DNA from: CBDBES01 sp965204465
GTDB taxonomy: Bacteria; Spirochaetota; Leptospiria; Turneriellales; CBDBES01
DNA: 64,000 nt
NCBI GenBank assembly: GCA_965204465.1
Contig: OZ241995.1
Coordinates: forward strand, 248,001 to 312,000
Direction of reading: 5' to 3'
The position numbers were made by a program, and so were the translations under genes. Position 1 is the first letter of the stretch, and each line of letters begins with the position of its first letter. Below are positions 17,165 to 26,217 of the stretch, piece after piece. The notes beneath the pieces were generated by a model. It worked only from the letters and a program-made list of their open reading frames with translations. It was not told where the DNA came from and made no database searches.

Positions 17165-19039
17165 TTAATCTTTGCTTTCTAATTTTTCATTAATAAAAGT
17201 AAAAATACTGGTAAAATTTTTCATTGTACTTGGAGTGAATTTTGGCTTTTTTTGAATTTTTAATAACTCTTGGATTTTTAGGTTAATTGTTTTTTTGTCC
17301 TTACCTAAAACCTCTTTATCTTCTCTCACAATCAAATTTTCTAACTTGTAATTCTTCCAATTTGAATCAATATCTTCTAATGTATGAATTTTTCCTGCAA
17401 TTAAATTGCTAAATTTTTTTTCATATTTTCTTTTAGAATTCTTACCGCTATCGTCTCCGTCCAATAAGACAGCAAAATTTTTACCCCAGCCTAAGTAAAG
17501 TTGGATTATTGGTGAAATACTATCTGATCCAAAAATAGGTACAAAAGTAAAATTATATTGACCACTATTCGATCTTGAAATATCCATAAAATAATTATAG
17601 GAGTAAAAATCATATTTCCCTTCCACAAATACAGCATTCTTGACAAATTCTAAATTACTTGGCCTATACGATAAATGATCTAGTATGGGTTGGAAATAGT
17701 GTGTTTTGCCAGGATTATCATTTACAAACTTTCGATATCTTTCTAAGCTAACTTCAGTTTCATGGCCTTTAAAATTCTCTTTCATACTTTTGTAGTCTAG
17801 TGCCTGATTGAAGACAACAAATGCATCTTCTAGCCATTTTGGATTAATAAGATGTAGGCTATGGGTAGAATAACAAATATGAATGTTACTACTCGTATGA
17901 GTCATGTTCTGTAATAATTTTAATATCTGACTTTGAGCTGTTTGGTGTAGATTGGAGGCTGGCTCATCTAATAAAAAAAGCATCCCTCTTTTCCCTTTGT
18001 AGCGATGACCTCTAAATAACATAAGCATCAAGAAGGAAAAAAACCATCGAAACCCCATGCTACGCTCTTCGATTTCAAAAGAATCTTGTCCATCTTTAAA
18101 ACTAAATTGAATTTGAACTTTATTATTATTGTCTTCACTTGGTTCAATCAAAGTTAACTCTATTGCTTTAGGGCTTGTTTTTTTAAATTGAAAAATTTCA
18201 TCTAATGATTTCATTACAACTTCATTCACTTTAGCTTGCATTTTTGAAACTGTGTCTTCGGCACTTTGTTGGCTAGATTGGAATATTGTAGCTGTTATAT
18301 CTTCTACTGGTTTTTCTAAAATGCTTGCAAGACTACCACGTTTGAGACGGTCTGTTATATGTTTTTTTAGATCTAAATTCTTGTCTACAGAGTTTAATAC
18401 ATCCTGTAGCATGAATCTACAAATAGATTGCTTTAGTTTACTTCTTTCTTCATCATATGACTCTAGGTTTATTATTCGAGGGAAATCAAAGATAAAATCC
18501 TGATAATATATAATTTCAGGTAAATATTTTTTAATGAGTTCTTTAGTAATTTTGGAACCCTTATTAATTTCATTAATAGTCTTTTTATTTGAATTTTTAG
18601 ACCTTTTACTTTTAATTTCTAATCCTATCATTTCATGATTAAAAGTCTCTTTATTAAATTGGGAATCTTTATATATGAGATTTAAACTTAAAACCATTTC
18701 TATTTTTTGTTTATGAGATATACTATAATTAGTTTTGTTTATATTATCTTTAATAAAGTCTATTTCTGGTTGCTCCAAAAGTAACTTTGTTGATATGCTT
18801 ACTTCGTCATTAAAATTATACCTAAAATGTCTGGGAATAAGTTTATTTTTATTATATTCAGACCTATCAGTCATGGAGGAGTAGAAAAAATCTAATGCCT
18901 CTAATATAGTAGTTTTTCCACTTTCATTGAGACCCACTAAAGTGAAAATTTTACTTTTACTAGTTGATTTTCTTAGAAAAGGTAAATAGGCTTCTTTGAT
19001 TCCCTTATAATTCTTTATCGTAAAACTTAAATATCTCAT
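17165..19039 (-). CDS. OLD-family ATPase/TOPRIM nuclease
   Basis: 624 residues. The N-terminal ABC-type ATPase has Walker A GLNESGKTT at residues 36-44 and a distal Walker B LFLLDEPASNLHQ. The C-terminal TOPRIM domain shows VFVEGKYDFY (catalytic Glu) and VLLDGDDSGKNSKRK (Asp-X-Asp). These are overcoming-lysogenization-defect (OLD) nucleases, known in phage defence, alone or as the A subunit of Gabija systems. No UvrD-like GajB partner is visible, so a class 1 stand-alone OLD is the best guess. Its location next to a restriction-modification pair supports a defence role. Confidence 0.85.
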   Translation of the reverse strand: MRYLSFTIKNYKGIKEAYLPFLRKSTSKSKIFTLVGLNESGKTTILEALDFFYSSMTDRSEYNKNKLIPRHFRYNFNDEVSISTKLLLEQPEIDFIKDNINKTNYSISHKQKIEMVLSLNLIYKDSQFNKETFNHEMIGLEIKSKRSKNSNKKTINEINKGSKITKELIKKYLPEIIYYQDFIFDFPRIINLESYDEERSKLKQSICRFMLQDVLNSVDKNLDLKKHITDRLKRGSLASILEKPVEDITATIFQSSQQSAEDTVSKMQAKVNEVVMKSLDEIFQFKKTSPKAIELTLIEPSEDNNNKVQIQFSFKDGQDSFEIEERSMGFRWFFSFLMLMLFRGHRYKGKRGMLFLLDEPASNLHQTAQSQILKLLQNMTHTSSNIHICYSTHSLHLINPKWLEDAFVVFNQALDYKSMKENFKGHETEVSLERYRKFVNDNPGKTHYFQPILDHLSYRPSNLEFVKNAVFVEGKYDFYSYNYFMDISRSNSGQYNFTFVPIFGSDSISPIIQLYLGWGKNFAVLLDGDDSGKNSKRKYEKKFSNLIAGKIHTLEDIDSNWKNYKLENLIVREDKEVLGKDKKTINLKIQELLKIQKKPKFTPSTMKNFTSIFTFINEKLESKD

Positions 19040-19043
19040 GTTT

Positions 19044-19197
19044 CTATATCATAATAGAATTAACGTATTTTGAAAGAACGATTGCCTGTGATAAAATAAT
19101 TTTACCTTCGTTAAAGTCAGTTAAAATCTCTTTTGGTAATTCAAAAACTTTTAAAACCTTTGTAGCCCAGAGCTTGATTTTAATAGCTTTTTGCCAG
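19044..19197 (-). pseudogene. 3' remnant of an unidentified gene
   Basis: On the minus strand an open frame without start runs from about 19197 to a TAG at 19044-19046 and reads WQKAIKIKLWATKVLKVFEL then PKEILTDFNEGKIILSQAIV. It ends five bases before the OLD start and looks like the last 50 codons of a gene once cotranscribed with it. Upstream the frame is cut at the junction with the IS-rich repeats at about 19200. Family not recognised. It might have been a partner of the OLD protein. Confidence 0.5.
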
Positions 19198-19220
19198 CCT
19201 CACGAATAGGCATACTGATC

Positions 19221-19242
19221 TTACCCCATAAAGTGGACACTC
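19221..19242. repeat. IS3-like element end, solitary
   Basis: TACCCCATAAAGTGGACACT has the look of an IS3-family terminal repeat. A related sequence, TACCCCAAAAAAGTAGACAC, occurs at 49846. No transposase follows here, so it is a remnant. It marks the join between the defence island and the repeat-rich region. Confidence 0.35.
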
Positions 19243-19348
19243 TTTTTTTTCTTCATTTTCTTTATACCCTACGAGCACAGGCCTTTCTTCTTCTCATTTA
19301 CGGGCACAGGTCTTTCTTTCTTCTTTCTTTCCATCTTACTTTTGGGGT

Positions 19349-19440
19349 GCAAAACACGGATGTTTTGCATGGGCAGACGACTTGACAGGAGGTCAAGTGT
19401 CTGGGGTGATCATTTGGGGACGCAGGCATGGATGCCTGCG
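19349..19440. repeat. Cluster of three short palindromes
   Basis: Three perfect or near-perfect hairpins follow each other: GCAAAACACGGATGTTTTGC (19349-19368), ACTTGACAGGAGGTCAAGT (19380-19398) and CGCAGGCATGGATGCCTGCG (19421-19440). Each has GGA in its loop although the stems differ. The same cluster lies in reverse orientation at 44582-44673. Confidence 0.75.
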
Positions 19441-19451
19441 AAATGGAGCCT

Positions 19452-21488
19452 GGGGCTGTCTAAAAAGGCTTACGAGAAAAAGTCTATTATAATTACTTGT
19501 CAGGATAAAACGATTTTGCTCTATTCTACGTTATGTCTCAGAATAATTCACTTTTATTTACAGACCTGCCTCCGCAAGAGGTAAATGATAAGAAATATCT
19601 ACACAGGCAGGTAACCTTTAAGGAATACGATACAGGACAGAGAGAGCTTTTTCCGGAGGATATTGAGCAATCCCTGCCTAAGTTTCATATTGCACGCTTT
19701 ATCAAGCTTGCTATGGACAAAATCAATATTGATTCTCTTATATCCAGCTATAAAGGTGGGGGAGCCAGCGCCTATAATCCCAGGTTATTGTTAAGTGTGT
19801 GGCTTCTGGCTCTTACTTACAAGACCTATAGCTGTCGTGGGGTAGCTAAATTGCTTAGAGAGAACATTGCCTTTAAGTGGCTCAGTGGGAATAAGATCAT
19901 AGATTTTCGTACCCTGAATAATTTTCGTTCTCGTTTAGAGAAAGATATAAAAAAGATATTCCAGGAGGTGATTCAAATAGGTATAAAGAATGGTATTATT
20001 ACTGCTAAAGATATTTTCATAGATCATTCTAAATTCGAGGCAGATGCGAATCGTCATAAGGTGATCTGGGGCAAGCGTGTAAAAAACCAAACAGCGAAGA
20101 TAGAATCAGAGTTAGACATGCTTTTTTCCTATATTTCTCGCATTGAGAAGTCAGAGGGTAAAGAATACGGTAATGGTGATTACTCTGAGACAAGTAACAG
20201 GAACTTCTCGGATTCTGATATAGATAAGATGATCACAGATGTTAATTCACAATTAAAAGATCATGAGATAAGCCGTGATGCTGCGCGGGACAGGAAAGCG
20301 AAGTTCCGTCGGCTAAAAGTATTATTACATCGGCTCAAGAAATATAATTATTCAAAATTATTATTAGGTAAGCGTAGGAGCTATTCGAAGACAGACCCCG
20401 ATGCGATAGCTATGTTTCAAAAAGACGAAGTGATCAAGCCTGGATATAATGAGGGTGTTGCCACGAGTGATGGGTTTGTTTTAGATTACTCCATCTCGCA
20501 GACCTCAGGTGATACTGATAAACTGATTGATTTAGTCGATGGCACAGAGAGAAATACAGGCGTAAAAGCAGATTCGGTTACAGCGGATTCTGCCTATGGC
20601 AGTGAAGAGAACTATCAACATTTAGAAGATAAAGATATAAAAGCTAATGTGAAGTATTCTACCTATCATCCTGAAAAGACAAAAAAGTATCATCAGGCAA
20701 AGGTTTGCAAAGATCAGTTTCTTTATGAAAAATCATCTGATACTTATCGCTGTCCTCAGGGCAAGGTGCTGACATTTATTAAAGAGAAGTTATCAAGAAA
20801 AACAGTTAACGGTTATAGAGCCAATGTTAAAGTCTATTCCGCCAGAGAAGAAGATTGTTCTGGTTGTTCATTAAAACAGTTCTGCACCAGGGGCAAAGCC
20901 CGTAGTCTTCATATCAGCGCTAATTATGACAGACTAAAAGTTAAGGCGAGGAAGCAGCTTCGCAGCTCTGAGGGGCGGGCTTTATCGAAACGCAGAGGCT
21001 TTGAGGTAGAGACCATTTTTGGTCATAAGAAACGGAATATCATCATGCAATATGCTCCCGGCTGTATCAGTGATGATGATTGTACCACCGTATCCAGACG
21101 GATATGCAGGGGGCATTGATAAAGTCCGAACAGAGACAGGTATGTTCTATACCAGCTATAATTTAGTAAAGATGTATCGGTATGCGATGAAGCAATTTTC
21201 TTCCTATGCTTATGGTTTAGACCGTCTTGGATCAGGGGATCATGGGAGAGGTGCGCCCCTCTTGTTCGGAAAACAGCCTACTGGCTGCGCAGGGGGCTAG
21301 AAAGAAGGTAAAAAAAGTGATATTCAGGAAAAAAGTCACTTTAAATGAGATAAAACCCAAAAATATAGAAATAAAACTATACCTCCAGCCCAGCCGCAGG
21401 CTGTTCCCCAAATACTACTCAAAAGACTCTTATTAAGCGCCTGTATTGGCAAAGTCAATGAAAAATCACTCCCTTTTTAGACAGCCCC
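19452..21488 (+). mobile_element. IS1182-type insertion sequence, copy 1
   Basis: 2037 bases bounded by inverted repeats GGGGCTGTCTAAAAAGG at the left and its complement at the right end (21472-21488). It holds one transposase gene whose C-terminal part is frameshifted. This is the longest of three copies; the other two (43004-44570 and 49981-51471) are inverted and share an internal deletion. The flanks of this copy reappear beside the other two, suggesting recombination between them. Confidence 0.85.
19533..21300 (+). pseudogene. IS1182-family transposase, frameshifted near C-terminus
   Basis: The main frame (19533-21119, 528 residues) carries the N-terminal DUF772 domain (HIARFIKLAMDKINIDSLIS), first catalytic Asp in FIDHSKFEADANRH, second in VTADSAYGSEENY and Glu in FEVETIFGHKKRN. 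Compared with the other copies, about 71 bases after AAACGGAAT (21035) replace about 25, shifting the frame. The original tail GIDKVRTETGMFYTSYN continues in another frame to 21300. Whether the 528-residue protein still works is unclear. Confidence 0.8.
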
Positions 21489-21547
21489 GCCCAGCCTAAT
21501 TTCCATGTCGATATAGCCGGTTTTTTTATCTTTGTTTCTTTCTTTTC

Positions 21548-21572
21548 ACCCTACGGGCACAAGTTTTCCATA
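21548..21572. repeat. Dispersed repeat with core TTTCACCCTACGGGCACA
   Basis: The core (forward form TGTGCCCGTAGGGTGAAA) recurs next to GLUG genes and IS ends: about 19270-19310 (degenerate), here, 44711, 47492 and 49909. Variants with TGCCCTTTGGGTGAA occur at 51476, 51530, 52472 and 52523. It usually neighbours GAAAGAAAG runs. It has no coding content and may be a mobile short repeat. Confidence 0.6.
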
Positions 21573-21592
21573 AAAAAAAGAAAGAAAGATAA

Positions 21593-24148
21593 CTACTTTT
21601 TAAACCTATACCTGGTAGTATAACTAGCGGCAACCCTGGTAAAGGTAACCTTTAAATAAAATTCAGCACCTGCCGAGAGGGAGCCTACTCCATTGATCAC
21701 ACCTGCATTGGTTACTGTGGGTGCAGTCAAAGCATTACCGTTTGCATCTTCTATTACATAACTACCTGCAGCAGTACCCTGAACTCCCGTACCAGAAGTA
21801 GTAATATCCATGGCGGCATCGTCTATATCATAGAAGAATACGAAGTCAGTAACAGAAGGCTCTCCAAGGATAGTACTTGAAAAACGTAAAAAACCAGAGG
21901 CCATCGTTACTGCTTGTTGATCTCGCGTTCCGGGAGTAGAGGCTATGAAAGGATATTCTGTATTAGAACCAAAATTCCATACAAAGTCATCCATATTGTT
22001 AACACTACCGTCATTATTGCTGTCATATCGAACAGAAGATTCATCGGTTCCCGTGGTAGGGTTATCATCCATATCTGCATTATCGACGTCAAAAGGAGTT
22101 TGCCAATTAAAGAAAATGGTGGGAGATGCATCATCGCATGTTCCTGTATCAATGGATGTATTCGTAGTAAATGAAGATGATGCAAAGCCGCCTACACAAG
22201 TAAGAGTACCTGTATTACTGCCTACAGCCATTTCGTTCATCTGGGTTACTTCCGCACCGGCTTGGAATAATATTGAAGTATCTTGATCATAGTAGGAATT
22301 GGTTATACTACCAGCATTATGCACCCCAACCAGTCCGCCTGCATTAGCATCAGAAGAAGAAACATTACCTGTAGAGTAGGAATTGGTTATACTATCAGCA
22401 TTATGCAACCCTACCAGGCCGCCTGCATTAGAAAGAAAAGAACCAGAACCAGAAGCATAAGAAGAAACATTACCTGTAGAGTAGCAATTGGTTATAGTGG
22501 CACTATTACTCCCTACCAGGCCGCCTGCAAAAGAAAAAGTTCCAGAAGAAGAAATATTTCCTGTAGAGTAGCAATTGGTTATACTATCAGCATTATGCAA
22601 CCCAACCAGTCCGCCTGCAGCAGAAGAAAAAGAAGAAGAAGAAGAAATATTCCCCGTAGAGTAGGAATTGCTTATACTACTACCTCTATTATTATTCCCT
22701 ACCAGACCACCTGCAAAAGAAGAAGCTCCAGAAGAAGAAGAAGAAATATTCACATTCAATAAGCCAATATTCCTGATATTCGCACCCAGTGTATACCCGA
22801 AAAGACCCGCATTAGAGGCGCCAGAGGTAAGATTCATATTGATTGTAAGATCATTTATGGTGAATCCTTTTCCGTCTAAAGAAACTGTAAAGGGTGCATC
22901 ATCAGCGTTATCACACATACCATCCACCCCACAGTTTCCAATGGGTTGGAACCCTGTGCATGTACCCATAGTACCTATAGGGCATGCATTGGTGGCAACC
23001 ATAGAAGCGTCTATGTCTTGACCCAATTCATAATGAGCATCCAGGTCATCTTTCATTGCCTGCAATTGATTTGAGTTGCATATAATGTATGGATCATCCA
23101 TAGCCCCCGTACCATAATTTTCTCCAGGTATAGTGGGGGGGTTAAAACCAGTTTCGGTACCAGCACCTGCTTGGATGCATGGACTCTCATCATCTATTAG
23201 ACGGATTATTAAATTTTTATTGGGTAAACTATTATAGTCGGTGTCTGTAGAGGATGTGATATGGGTTAATGCGGACATGATGGGGCCGGAGATAATATCA
23301 TTATCCGTGAAGGTAAGATTTATGGTTTGGGGTATATCCCATCCATTTGCACCACCAGGAGAATTGGTAAATGTAATAGAAGTAAAGGTTACAGGAGTTC
23401 CACCTTCATTAATTCTTAAATTATCTGGTGCATTATCGAGGTTAATTTCGATTTCTACAGGGGCAGTGGGTTGCTTTGCCAATACGATCATGTAGCTATA
23501 TTCACTATCCGTTCCCTCTGTAAGTTCAATCAATTCTGGGAGGTTTTCACCATCTTTTTGATAGAGTACAGCTACCTCAGAGTCTATGAGTTGCAATTCT
23601 ATGACTCTATTCAAAGTAGCTTTATTATTATAATCATTATCGCTGCTCGTAACGATATGAATCAGGTTACCGTTGATCGAACTTAATATGTCATCATCGG
23701 TAAGGGTCAATGTTACCATTTGGGATGTATCCCAGGTATCCGTAGCAAAGGTAAGGGTGATGGAAGCATCTGCACCACTTGCATTTTGGCTACCAGAAGC
23801 AATACTTAAATTAGAAGGAGCATTAAAGGGAAGAGTGATCTCTACTTCTACATTTGCAGCAGGTTGGGAATTTAAAACAATGGTATATTCATAGATATTG
23901 CTGCTTTCTTCCGTGAGTGTGATCATACCAGGCAATGGTGAGTTATCTGGCTCTGCATAAGTTATGCCTGCTGGAGTTGAAGGCGGTGTAGTCATTGTGT
24001 CTCCCCCATTATCGGGCGGTGTAGTCATTGTGTCTCCCCCATTATCGGGCGGTGGAATTGGGCCGGGATCGTTTTTATTACTCTTACAGAAAGGCAGGGA
24101 TAGAATACCCGCTATAGCAATGATGCTGTACAAGCTATTTATTTTCAT
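21593..24148 (-). CDS. GLUG-repeat surface lipoprotein
   Basis: 851 residues. Signal and lipobox MKINSLYSIIAIAGILSLPF-Cys anchor it to a membrane. After a Pro/Asp-rich linker come two Calx-beta-like domains (about 50-165 and 190-320; each ends like WDTSQMVTLTLTDDDI). A Cys-containing block with GENYGTGAMDDPYIICNSNQ and LGQDIDAS precedes five GLUG repeats (GGLVGLHNADSITNSYSTGN type) joined by serine runs. A conserved C-terminal domain ends SYTTRYRFKK. Likely a surface adhesin or matrix protein; binding partner unknown. A strong ribosome-binding site (TGGAGG) precedes the ATG. An IS481 copy sits just upstream of its promoter. Confidence 0.8.
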   Translation of the reverse strand: MKINSLYSIIAIAGILSLPFCKSNKNDPGPIPPPDNGGDTMTTPPDNGGDTMTTPPSTPAGITYAEPDNSPLPGMITLTEESSNIYEYTIVLNSQPAANVEVEITLPFNAPSNLSIASGSQNASGADASITLTFATDTWDTSQMVTLTLTDDDILSSINGNLIHIVTSSDNDYNNKATLNRVIELQLIDSEVAVLYQKDGENLPELIELTEGTDSEYSYMIVLAKQPTAPVEIEINLDNAPDNLRINEGGTPVTFTSITFTNSPGGANGWDIPQTINLTFTDNDIISGPIMSALTHITSSTDTDYNSLPNKNLIIRLIDDESPCIQAGAGTETGFNPPTIPGENYGTGAMDDPYIICNSNQLQAMKDDLDAHYELGQDIDASMVATNACPIGTMGTCTGFQPIGNCGVDGMCDNADDAPFTVSLDGKGFTINDLTINMNLTSGASNAGLFGYTLGANIRNIGLLNVNISSSSSGASSFAGGLVGNNNRGSSISNSYSTGNISSSSSFSSAAGGLVGLHNADSITNCYSTGNISSSGTFSFAGGLVGSNSATITNCYSTGNVSSYASGSGSFLSNAGGLVGLHNADSITNSYSTGNVSSSDANAGGLVGVHNAGSITNSYYDQDTSILFQAGAEVTQMNEMAVGSNTGTLTCVGGFASSSFTTNTSIDTGTCDDASPTIFFNWQTPFDVDNADMDDNPTTGTDESSVRYDSNNDGSVNNMDDFVWNFGSNTEYPFIASTPGTRDQQAVTMASGFLRFSSTILGEPSVTDFVFFYDIDDAAMDITTSGTGVQGTAAGSYVIEDANGNALTAPTVTNAGVINGVGSLSAGAEFYLKVTFTRVAASYTTRYRFKK

Positions 24149-24215
24149 TTTTTATTAACCTCCATTTATTAATTAGAATACCATCCCAATTTTATAAAAT
24201 TGGTCATTCTGTGCG

Positions 24216-24244
24216 ATCTTGTAGATTATGAAATAGAGTGTCAA
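24216..24244 (-). promoter_or_regulatory. Probable promoter of the 24148 GLUG gene
   Basis: On the minus strand TTGACA (24244-24239) and CAAGAT (24221-24216) are 17 bases apart, followed by a 70-base leader. The block AAAGACTTGACA and the leader (AATTTTATAAAATTGGGATG to TGGAGG) recur almost unchanged before the truncated GLUG gene at 41857, which argues that this is the functional control region. Confidence 0.5.
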
Positions 24245-24291
24245 GTCTTTTTTTTTGTCAAAATGTAGAAACCAATGACATATCTTACACA

Positions 24292-25299
24292 TTAAGAAGC
24301 TATTTTAGTCATTCTATTCCGATGGAACCTTTGATATGGCGTCAAGTTATTTAATGAAGAGTGCGGGCGGATCTTATTATACCAATTCACAAAGTTATCT
24401 ACGATAGTCTGAATCTCAATAATACTCATTCCATTTTTAATTTTACCTTCAAGGGCTCTCTTCAAGGTTTGATTGAAACGCTCTACTTTACCATTCAGCT
24501 CTGGCGTTCCTGGACGGATCAATTTATGCTCAATACCTGCTTCTCTTAAATATTCTTCAAAGCCACTGATCACAGACTTTTTTTTTCTCCTGGGATTCTC
24601 TTGGGAAACATATTTAGAAGTAAACTCGACTCCATTATCTGTTTGTATTTTTTGTGGCATCTCAAATTTTTCCACAAATTTTTTGATCCCATTGGTAGCT
24701 TCATAGTTACTATGTTCATCAGCTATGTGTACCACCACAGTTCGTGAACAATCATCTATAACTGGATAGGCCTTCACAGAATGCCCGTTGTTATCTACTA
24801 TCCCAAGGTTCACAGTATCCGTCTGAACCCTCTCTAATGGCTCCTGAAGGGCATAACGCTTTGTATGGCTGTTTTTTCGAGGTATTCTATATTGTTGGGA
24901 AATATTCTTGCGCCTGAAGATATATCCTAATGTGGAAGCATGTATCTCAATTCCATGATCCCTTTTTAATAATAGGGTTGTCAATTTAGCACCTGCATTA
25001 TAGTTATCCTTTCTGACTTGGATAGCCAGATCAATGACGCTCTGGTCTATAGACTTTGAATTACTTTTAGGTTTTCTAGATATGTCTAAAAGTGCCTCCA
25101 TATTATACTTTGTCTTTCTCAATCTTCTGATCCAGAAATAATATGTTTGTCGGGCATGACCAAATTTGTCAGAGGTTAATTTAACATTGCCCGATTGTAA
25201 GGCTCTTATCAGGAATAATGCTCTCTTGCGTATTATATGATTTTTTATTCCTTTCAGATTTTCCTGTATAATTGAAATTTCTTGTTCATTATTTTTCAT
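24292..25299 (-). CDS. IS481-family transposase
   Basis: 335 residues. The N-terminal helix-turn-helix part (about 15-70) is followed by an rve integrase core with catalytic residues in VQTDTVNLG (Asp), KIQTDNGVEFTSKY (Asp) and LNGKVERFNQTLKRALE (Glu). The tail NWYNKIRPHSSLNNLTPYQ is typical of the family. The frame is uninterrupted, so it may be active. A stretch rich in Lys and Arg (NPRRKKKSVISGFEEYL) is absent from the decayed neighbour copy. Confidence 0.88.
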   Translation of the reverse strand: MKNNEQEISIIQENLKGIKNHIIRKRALFLIRALQSGNVKLTSDKFGHARQTYYFWIRRLRKTKYNMEALLDISRKPKSNSKSIDQSVIDLAIQVRKDNYNAGAKLTTLLLKRDHGIEIHASTLGYIFRRKNISQQYRIPRKNSHTKRYALQEPLERVQTDTVNLGIVDNNGHSVKAYPVIDDCSRTVVVHIADEHSNYEATNGIKKFVEKFEMPQKIQTDNGVEFTSKYVSQENPRRKKKSVISGFEEYLREAGIEHKLIRPGTPELNGKVERFNQTLKRALEGKIKNGMSIIEIQTIVDNFVNWYNKIRPHSSLNNLTPYQRFHRNRMTKIAS

Positions 25300-25366
25300 A
25301 TTTCAATCCTTGATAATTTATTTCTAAAATAGACTTAGGGATAAACTGCTTTATTCAGTCCAGAAA

Positions 25367-25417
25367 ATTTCAGGTAGTCGTTCGGTTCGGTTCCCTCACC
25401 TTCCTCCTACCTGAAAT
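25367..25417. terminator. Hairpin upstream of IS481 transposase
   Basis: ATTTCAGGTAG (25367-25377) pairs perfectly with CTACCTGAAAT (25407-25417) across a 29-base pyrimidine-rich loop, and a GGCCCC/GGGG hairpin follows. It lies inside the IS between the right end and the transposase start, where insertion sequences often carry a structure that blocks read-through transcription. There is no U-tract, so the role is inferred. Confidence 0.4.
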
Positions 25418-25481
25418 CATGGCCCCTACCCTGGGGATCTAACAAGTAGTGTAAGATATGTCATTGGTTATTGTATTTTTT

Positions 25482-25873
25482 TTGTCAAAATTACAATAAC
25501 CAATGCCGTTAGGCTGTACTTTGTACACATAGCTGATGAACATAGTAACTATGAAGCTACCAATGGGATCAAAGGCTTTGAAGAATATTTAAAAGAAGCA
25601 GGTATTGAGCATAAATTGATCCGTCCAGGAGCGCCAGAGCTGAATGGTAAAGTAGAGCGTTTCAATCAAACCTTAAAGAGAGCCCTTGAAGGTAAAATTG
25701 AAAATGAAATGAGCATTATTGAGATTCAGACTATCCTAGATAACTTTGTGAATTGGTATAATAAGATCCGCCCGCACTCTTCATTAAATAACTTGACGCC
25801 ATATCAAAGATTCCATCGGAATAGAATGACTAAAATAGCTTCTTAGTGTGTAAGATATGTCATTGGTTTCTAC
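25482..25873 (+). pseudogene. Decayed second IS481 copy
   Basis: The plus strand from 25524 encodes HIADEHSNYEATNGIK joined directly to GFEEYLKEAGIEHKLIRPGA and on to the natural end at 25846. Relative to the intact copy, the 5' part and about 38 internal codons are missing, the latter in frame. The right terminal repeat GTGTAAGATATGTCATTGGTT is kept at 25849-25869. The 5' deletion seems to have occurred between two GTACACATA repeats. It is inverted relative to the neighbouring copy. Confidence 0.75.
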
Positions 25874-26217
25874 AAAAATTCATACTTCTTTGATTGACAT
25901 TCTCTATAGTTAAGCAGTGTGAGATATGCATTCACTGTTCGGCGGATGATGATGCGTTCAATTTTTGATAATTCTTAATTAAGAATTACACAACATACTG
26001 CCAGACCCTTTTACTTTTTTATTTTTAAATTGGATTCCAAGATTTTACCGATGGATCGATAACAAATTTTGCCCTTGCTTACTGTAGGCTTCCCCATAAT
26101 TTTACATGTTAAAATGTATTAGCAAAGGTACAAAGTTTGAATTACTTTTTCGTATTATGCCCACAGTCTTGCTAAACACCCGTATCCCGTTGGTTAAGCG
26201 TTTATTAGTCACAGTTG
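25874..26217. other. Intergenic, island left border
   Basis: No gene is visible. It contains the left direct repeat of the TdeIII-like module (25894-25953) and an AT-rich inverted stretch (AATTCTTAATTAAGAATT, about 25970). Further on, TAAACACCCG and GCGTTTA lie near 26174-26204, a weak inverted motif recalling that beside tRNA-Ser. Confidence 0.4.
25894..25953 (+). repeat. Left direct repeat flanking the TdeIII-like module
   Basis: The segment TGACATTCTCTATAGTTAAG followed by GATATGCATTCACTGTTCGG matches 28761-28822 (CTCTATAGTCAAGCA and TATTCATTCACTGTTCCGCGG) in the same orientation with scattered differences. The two copies bracket the restriction-modification genes. Confidence 0.6.

Larger units (their letters stand above)
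24270..25469 (-). mobile_element. IS481-type insertion sequence
   Basis: About 1.2 kb enclosed by 21-base inverted repeats: AACCAATGACATATCTTACAC at 24270-24290 and its complement at 25449-25469. It contains one transposase gene. It lies directly upstream of the GLUG lipoprotein promoter, so it could influence its expression. A decayed, inverted second copy adjoins at 25482-25873 and a bare end remains at about 41687. Confidence 0.75.

Noticed and set aside
17165..19039. Complete Gabija system
   Set aside because: Only the OLD-type GajA-like protein is visible; no UvrD/PcrA-like GajB gene lies on either side.
14265..19200. Integrase-mediated island with att repeats at tRNA-Ser
   Set aside because: No integrase gene and no repeat of the tRNA 3' end (GGGTTCGAATCCCAC) elsewhere in the window.
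21035..21115. Possible diversity-generating retroelement target
   Set aside because: No reverse transcriptase, no template repeat and no adenine-specific changes; a simple block replacement explains it.
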